DNA of 64,000 nt, taken from contig CAKMRJ010003334.1 in NCBI GenBank assembly GCA_928212115.1, positions 38,208,092 through 38,272,091 on the forward strand. The letters run 5' to 3'. Source of the DNA: Lactuca virosa. Taxonomy: Eukaryota; Streptophyta; Magnoliopsida; Asterales; Asteraceae. The stretch's first letter is position 1. The number at the start of each line of letters is the position of its first letter. Shown one piece after another: positions 59,251-64,000 of the stretch. The notes beneath the pieces were generated by a model that ran no database searches, was not told where the DNA came from, and saw only the letters and a program-made list of their open reading frames with translations. A program made the translations under genes and the position numbers.

Positions 59251-60000
59251 GCAACGCACGGGCTTCATTTCTTAGTATATATTAAAACAAAAGTGTTTAT
59301 GAATAGTATAGTATATAATTTTAGAGTTTGGCCACAAAAGCTTCTTATTTTAATCTTTGGCCACAAAGTACAGTTTTAAGGCTTACACTTTGGCAACAAA
59401 AGTTTGTTATTTTAGACTTTGTTCGCAAATGACCTTAAACTTTAGCCACAAAAATTTCTTATTTCATACTTTGGCCACAAAAATTTCTTATGTTGGCAGA
59501 TTTGGTCCCTACAATTTTATACGTTTGCACTTCCCACCCTGTTACTTTATTGAATGCCACTTTCCACCTCCGTATTTTGTAGAATGTTAATTTTACCCCC
59601 TCAATTTGAACACCACCATTTTTCATCTTTTACCTTTTTGTGTTTTGGCATGTTTTCAAGTTTGCCATGTTTGGTCCCTACATATAACATAAGTTACAAG
59701 AACAGTGCTTGTAATTTATGGAATAAGTCTCTATGCAAAATTATATTTATAGCAATGGTGCATATGTTTTTAAAAAGTTACATAAATGCCCTTCCTTACT
59801 AACAAATTTACAAATGTAAGGTTTGGTCCCTACATAGAAAATAAATTGTTAAACGATCCTGGTAATTTATAAAAAGGGTCATTATGCATATATTTTTTAT
59901 AGAATCGGTCCATGTGAATAAAAATTTATAAAAATGGTCTCTCTTAATATACAAATTACAGATTATGCCTTGCCCCACCCCCGCAAAGTAGGGATAATAT
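59251..60000. repeat. Degenerate short repeats
   Basis: Around 59325-59500 a unit like 'ttggccacaaaa-cttattt' recurs five or six times with drift. From 59500 'tttggtccctac' words recur. Frames here are repeat by-products. Confidence 0.5.
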
Positions 60001-61576
60001 CACCCTTGTTTAATATGTTACAAGATCAACTAAAAATGAATTCGTAGGACAATTAAAAAGAAACATTGTTTATGTCACATTGAATATTGGTTGAGAATTT
60101 AAACAATTTCTTCAGTTATGACGTGGTTGGAGGCATAGTCAAAATCTTCGAGATTCATCAAGATGACGATTTTCCATCTCATTATGATTTTGGTTTGCAT
60201 GCCTCTAACATCGACAAACATTATTTTTAGTAATCCGCTTCAATTGTCAAATCTAAATCCACCCAATAATCAACATGATACAAACGCAACATTATATTCT
60301 TGTATGTACGTCACTGTAATGTACACATTATTCACAAATGGAAATAGGACTATCCCCTTTATATCTAAAAAACTGCAAGAGCATATAAATATGAAAGTCT
60401 TTCCATTTTCCACTTACCATAGGATATAATATTTAACTTTTACATATTCTCTATTTTATTTGACTAACCCATATGTTGATGCTATATATTTATTTATTAT
60501 TTATATAATTCTAACAATACTTATATATTTTCTTTATTTATGTAATCATAATAATATTTAATATTGGTATTGATTTGAAGGTATAAATGAGATCATATTA
60601 ATGGTAAAACTATAAAAAGTTATATATAAAATCTAATAATATGTTTGAGCTAAATAAGATTATATATAATTCGTAAATATATAAAATAAAAATACAAAAA
60701 CACACAAAAAAAAACATATAATATATTCTATAAGATAAAGGTTAGTTTTTAAGTTCAAGATACCATTTCTTTAAATGTCTAGGAAGGTTTGAATGGATCA
60801 ACAACCTTATTTATATAAATGGTTTTTTATTTAACCCATTATTTTAAAGGTTTTGAAAACTGTCATTTTATTGCAAAAAAAACCCCAGAAGTATACTAAA
60901 AATACAAAATACAAAAGAATATAATTATAATAATATATTCGATAAGATAAAAGTTCATCGTTTTAAGTTTTAAGAGACCATTTTTTAAATTTCTAAATTA
61001 TGAATGTTTGAATGGGCCAACACCCTTATTTATGCAAATGGTTTCAAAAGAACCTAGTTTATCCCAGTTTTATAAATGTTTTGGAAACTCTTATTTTATT
61101 GCAAAAACTCCGCATGTATACTAAGATTTCAAATAAAATAGTTCGTTTTTTATATTAAATAATGCTCTTAAAAGTAGATATGCAAATGGAAATGATATTT
61201 GATATTTTGATGTATATTTATTATAAAAAATATTTTTTTAGATATTTATAATTAGTTTTACATTTAATATATTTAAATATTTTTTAAGTGATTTAAAAAA
61301 TAGTTTATTTTTAAATTTATTTGATATTTAGATATAGGGTTTGCATTTAACATCATATATAAATTCACAATTTACATATATTATATTGATGATTAAAAAA
61401 GTCAATCATGTTAATTAATTTAAAAACCACTTAGTAAATTTTCAATTATTATAAAAAAAATAGATGTTTTTTTAACTAATTTTACATTTAAAGCATTTAA
61501 AGTTTTTTCTATTTTAAAAAATATATTTTTTAAATTTATTTAATATTTTGATTTGGATTTTGCATTTAACATCATA
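60001..61576. repeat. AT-rich region with a two-copy direct repeat
   Basis: About 60690-60870 and 60900-61090 are diverged direct copies (aagataaa-gtt, 'taccatttctttaaat/gaccattttttaaat', 'tttgaatgg-ccaaca', 'ccttatttat-aaatgg'). The same family is inverted at 50790-51010. A short 88-residue frame (60163-60429) starts with a signal-like MTIFHLIMILVCMPLTS, but nothing else supports a gene. Confidence 0.45.
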
Positions 61577-61841
61577 CTCTCTCCGTTCCAAAATTATTGT
61601 CCACAGACAAAAAAAAACATACAAATAAAGGAAACATTAATTAACACCAACTTTATTAAATGAAATGACAATCGTATTTTTTTGTTGCATTTAATTCAAT
61701 CATTTGTTGTATTTAATTTTATGGTAGGTTAACTAATAATTAGGGGTATTTTGGTAAAAATGATATTTGTTTTTAGAAGTAGGCTTTATTTTGGGACAAA
61801 CCAAAATGAAAACATGGACTAGTAATATGAGACGAAGGGAG
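61577..61841. mobile_element. Stowaway (Tc1/mariner) MITE, diverged
   Basis: 265 bp, CTCTCTCCGTTCC ... GAGACGAAGGGAG between TA dinucleotides (61575-61576, 61842-61843). It is colinear with 21490-21739 but more diverged, so it is probably the oldest of the three copies. Confidence 0.85.
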
Positions 61842-62003
61842 TATTTAAGTTTAACAAATTAAATATTATATTTATAATTCAAAAAGTCTAACATTAATAT
61901 GTCAATAACATATTTAAGTTTACAAATAAAATATAATGGATTGAAAAAAAAGTGGTAGATGAGTTTCAAATCAATATGATAAAACAAAAATAAATACTTC
62001 TAT

Positions 62004-62004
62004 A

Positions 62005-62091
<87 letters not shown>
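62004..62091. repeat. (TA)n(GA)n microsatellite
   Basis: Interrupted TA repeat followed by GA repeat. It forms the left border of the inverted-repeat element at 62092-63955. The same TA-then-GA order borders the small element at 40500-40737. Confidence 0.9.
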
Positions 62092-62092
<1 letters not shown>

Positions 62093-62349
62093 CTAGGTTC
62101 ATTTGTTTAAACTAAGTATTGTGTTATCGTATGCATAAATGTGGGCCAATCAAAATTAAATAATTAAATAAATAAATAAGGTTAATTTAGTCATTTGTTT
62201 AATAACTTCCAAAAATAATCCCTATAATCATGGTATCTCTCCAGTTTAAATCTCCTTCTCCTCTTTATCTAAAAACTGCTTTCTGAAAACCCTAAATTGA
62301 ACAAATCGACACCCCCACCCTTGTCCCTCCAGCCGTCATTTCCCCTTTA

Positions 62350-62468
62350 TTCCAGTCTGCATCAAGTTCCAATTCCGGCTCGGAGTCGGACGACGAAGCT
62401 CAAGCTGCTCTCGAATTACAAACCCTAGAAACGGAGCTCTCGACAAGGAGCAGCGAAGCAGCGGCGCA
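62350..62468 (+). pseudogene. Acidic exon fragment, possibly SART3-like
   Basis: Open frame SASSSNSGSESDDEAQAALE, then LQTLETELSTRSSEAAAQ, closing at a consensus donor (GCGCAG|GTGAGT). The serine/acidic stretch followed by E-L-LE-EL resembles the N-terminus of plant SART3/PRP24-type splicing-factor homologues, but this is a weak recognition. Its reading is independent of the bHLH exons downstream. It may be an unrelated first exon brought next to them. Confidence 0.3.
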
Positions 62469-62624
62469 GGTGAGTATAAAAACTATTGGGAGACCAATAT
62501 GTTTCTCCAAACCGAAAAATTCGATAGGTAATCATACTAATTAACTAATCATATGATCCTCTCCTTTTCTCTTTGTTGTTTAAACCTGAATCCATCGTTT
62601 TCTTCTGCAATTTCTGAAATACAG

Positions 62625-63133
62625 TTGGGGCGGATTGGAGGAAACATTTTTCGGCTACTGTGATTCAAGTTCGCCGGATGGAACTCAGTCGTCGGCGGCC
62701 TCCAAGGGAGGATTATTCAAGAGGAGATAATGAAACTAGAGTCTCAAAAATCAGAATCTAGGGTTTACGATTTTGATCAGGACACATTGTTCATGTCAAC
62801 GGAAAAATCAAAGAAGAAAAGGATTCAGCAATCTCTAGATACAAGTGATTCAAGGGCCTTTCCGATTGAAATTATTGAAGTAAGTCAAAGTCTTGAACTG
62901 TTTGTACATTCTCTCATGATTTTATCTCAAATTGATGATTGTGTTAAACTGTTAATTAACAGTTAAAAGTGTCATACGTGGGAGAGAAGATAGCATTCGT
63001 GAGTTTGAAATGCAGGAAAAGAAGAGACACGATGGTCAAGATTTGTGAGGTTTTTGAATCTTTGAAGCTCAATGTTGTCACTGCCAACATCACTGCTTTT
63101 CCTGAGACCCTTATCAAGACACTCTTCATTCAG
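62625..63133 (+). pseudogene. bHLH35-like gene lacking the DNA-binding domain
   Basis: Three blocks align with the bHLH35/bHLH27 family. 62625-62706 (after 'atacag') reads SWGGLEETFFGYCDSSSPDG then TQSSAASK, the stretch that in family members directly precedes the basic region. After two extra bases, 62709-62879 reads RIIQEEIMKLES, then YDFDQ, KSKKKR, and PIEIIE before a donor (GAA|GTAAGT). That is the stretch that follows helix 2. 62963-63133 (acceptor 'ttaacag') reads LKVSYVGEKIAFVSLKCRKR, RDTMVKICEVFESLKL and VTANITAFPETLIKTLFIQ, the ACT-like dimerisation domain, and ends at a donor. The entire basic helix-loop-helix (roughly 50 residues) is missing between AASK and RIIQ, and the join shifts the frame. 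A methionine at 62730 could start a product with only the linker and ACT-like region. The final family exon after LFIQ is not clearly present. Confidence 0.8.
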
Positions 63134-63954
63134 GTTTGCACTAGAAAACATACACTTCGGTGATGTGTTCTTGACTGAAAACGAAGAAGAGAAGGAATGC
63201 AGGGGTGATTTTTCTTTTGTATTAAATATTGATTGTGAATCGATGCAGAAAAAAATAGAGAATGGAAGAGTGTTTATGTAGATGATTCAATGGATGATAT
63301 TGGTGAGATTCCAATTCTATTGGAATGGAATCACGAATTCCAATTCTATTGGAATGGAAAGACGAATTCCAATTTGTGGGAATCACAGATGTTGATGCTT
63401 GAAGAACAGACCACAAAATTGAAACGAACCACATTATTCTTTTAGAATGTATTAGTCGTTGTTAGATTTTGAGTTGCTTTCCCGTTGTGAGTTTTTTAGT
63501 TTTTTATTCATTAACAAGAAATGTAATTCTTAACAAGTGTTACCCGTATTCTATAAGAAATAATGGGTTTTTGTTTTTATTCTTCAATTGATTATTCAAG
63601 GATTTGTTATTCTACAAGAAGTTTTTAAATTCATGATCAAGAAATAGGTTCAAGAATATTTTTATTATTTATGCTTCAAGAATATTTTTATTATTTATGC
63701 TTCAAGAATATTTTTATTTTTGAATATACTCATAAACATATTCTGTCAGAATGTCCGAATTAAAAAAATTATAATACGTAAAATCGGATTTTTAAAATTA
63801 ATAGAATCTATGATCCCTTAAAAATGCAATTTTCCTTTATTAAATCTATATTAATTGACTAAATTACCCTTGTAATTAATTAAGATGATATTTTCAATTA
63901 TATTTAATTCAATAATATATAACACAATAATTACTTTGAATAGAATAACCTAGG

Positions 63955-63956
<2 letters not shown>

Positions 63957-64000
<44 letters not shown>
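63957..64000. repeat. (TA)n microsatellite at window end
   Basis: An uninterrupted TA repeat running off the window. It borders the right end of the 62092-63955 element. Confidence 0.95.

Larger units (their letters stand above)
62092..63955. mobile_element. Inverted-repeat element carrying a bHLH35-like fragment
   Basis: About 1.86 kb between (TA)n tracts. The left end reads GCTAGGTTCATTTG, then tattgtgttat-gtatgcat. The right end, inverted, reads GCCTAGGTTATTC, then attattgtgttat. The ends also match the small element at 40500-40737, and the right 650 bp matches 3536-4064. It has no transposase. The interior contains plus-strand exons of a bHLH transcription-factor gene, and possibly of a second gene, so it behaves like a gene-capturing non-autonomous transposon of uncertain superfamily. 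Confidence 0.65.

Noticed and set aside
60163..60429. 88-residue frame with a signal-peptide-like start as a secreted peptide gene
   Set aside because: No cysteine pattern, no upstream or downstream support, and AT-rich repeat surroundings.

Overview
This window is plant nuclear DNA: AT-rich, intron-bearing and dense in nested transposons. Paired ACTCGnCGAGT motifs in long LTRs, together with this kind of F-box family, suggest an Asteraceae genome, possibly lettuce or a relative. That assignment comes from memory of such genomes, not from a search. I saw no rRNA, tRNA, CRISPR array or bacterial-type operon.

The host genes are a tandem array of six F-box/F-box-associated (FBA) genes, all on the minus strand: 565-1848 (5'-deleted, frameshifted, hAT insertion), 4872-6134 (intact, 420 aa), 9573-13680 (split by a copia element, otherwise open), 20605-21419 (truncated pseudogene), 41659-42900 (intact, 413 aa) and 48387-49719 (one frameshift in a six-base homopolymer, with a hydrophobic C-terminal extension). 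Flanking DNA was duplicated with the genes. Each intact protein has an N-terminal F-box, expected to bind SKP1, and a C-terminal FBA domain expected to choose the substrate of an SCF ubiquitin ligase.

Between and inside the genes is a layered set of mobile elements, many with exact ends and target-site duplications (TSDs). These are hAT MITEs (692-1144, 8199-8644, 38880-39019), Stowaway MITEs (2647-2968, 21490-21739, 61577-61841), Harbinger elements (13757-14944, 15071-15475, 43831-44208, 50090-50637), Mutator-like elements (43551-44325, 44367-45774, 46413-46596) and a 4.6-kb CACTA element (53302-57903). There is a non-autonomous copia element (10202-13143), a decayed copia element (21965-33779) carrying three nested solo LTRs, a second copia relic (33780-39900) split by LTR DNA, and a 3.1-kb solo LTR (15886-19015).

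The most interesting theme is capture of gene pieces. The Mutator-like element at 44367-45774 carries the first coding exons of an RNA polymerase II RPB7 gene. The CACTA element carries exons resembling an FDM/IDN2 (RNA-directed DNA methylation) gene plus other spliceable exons. An inverted-repeat element set between TA microsatellites (62092-63955) carries a bHLH35-like gene that has lost just its DNA-binding domain. Exons of NAD-malic enzyme lie at 19817-20019. Separately, two different LTR families share a paired 11-bp palindrome at a fixed 20-21-bp spacing, which looks like a designed protein-binding module.
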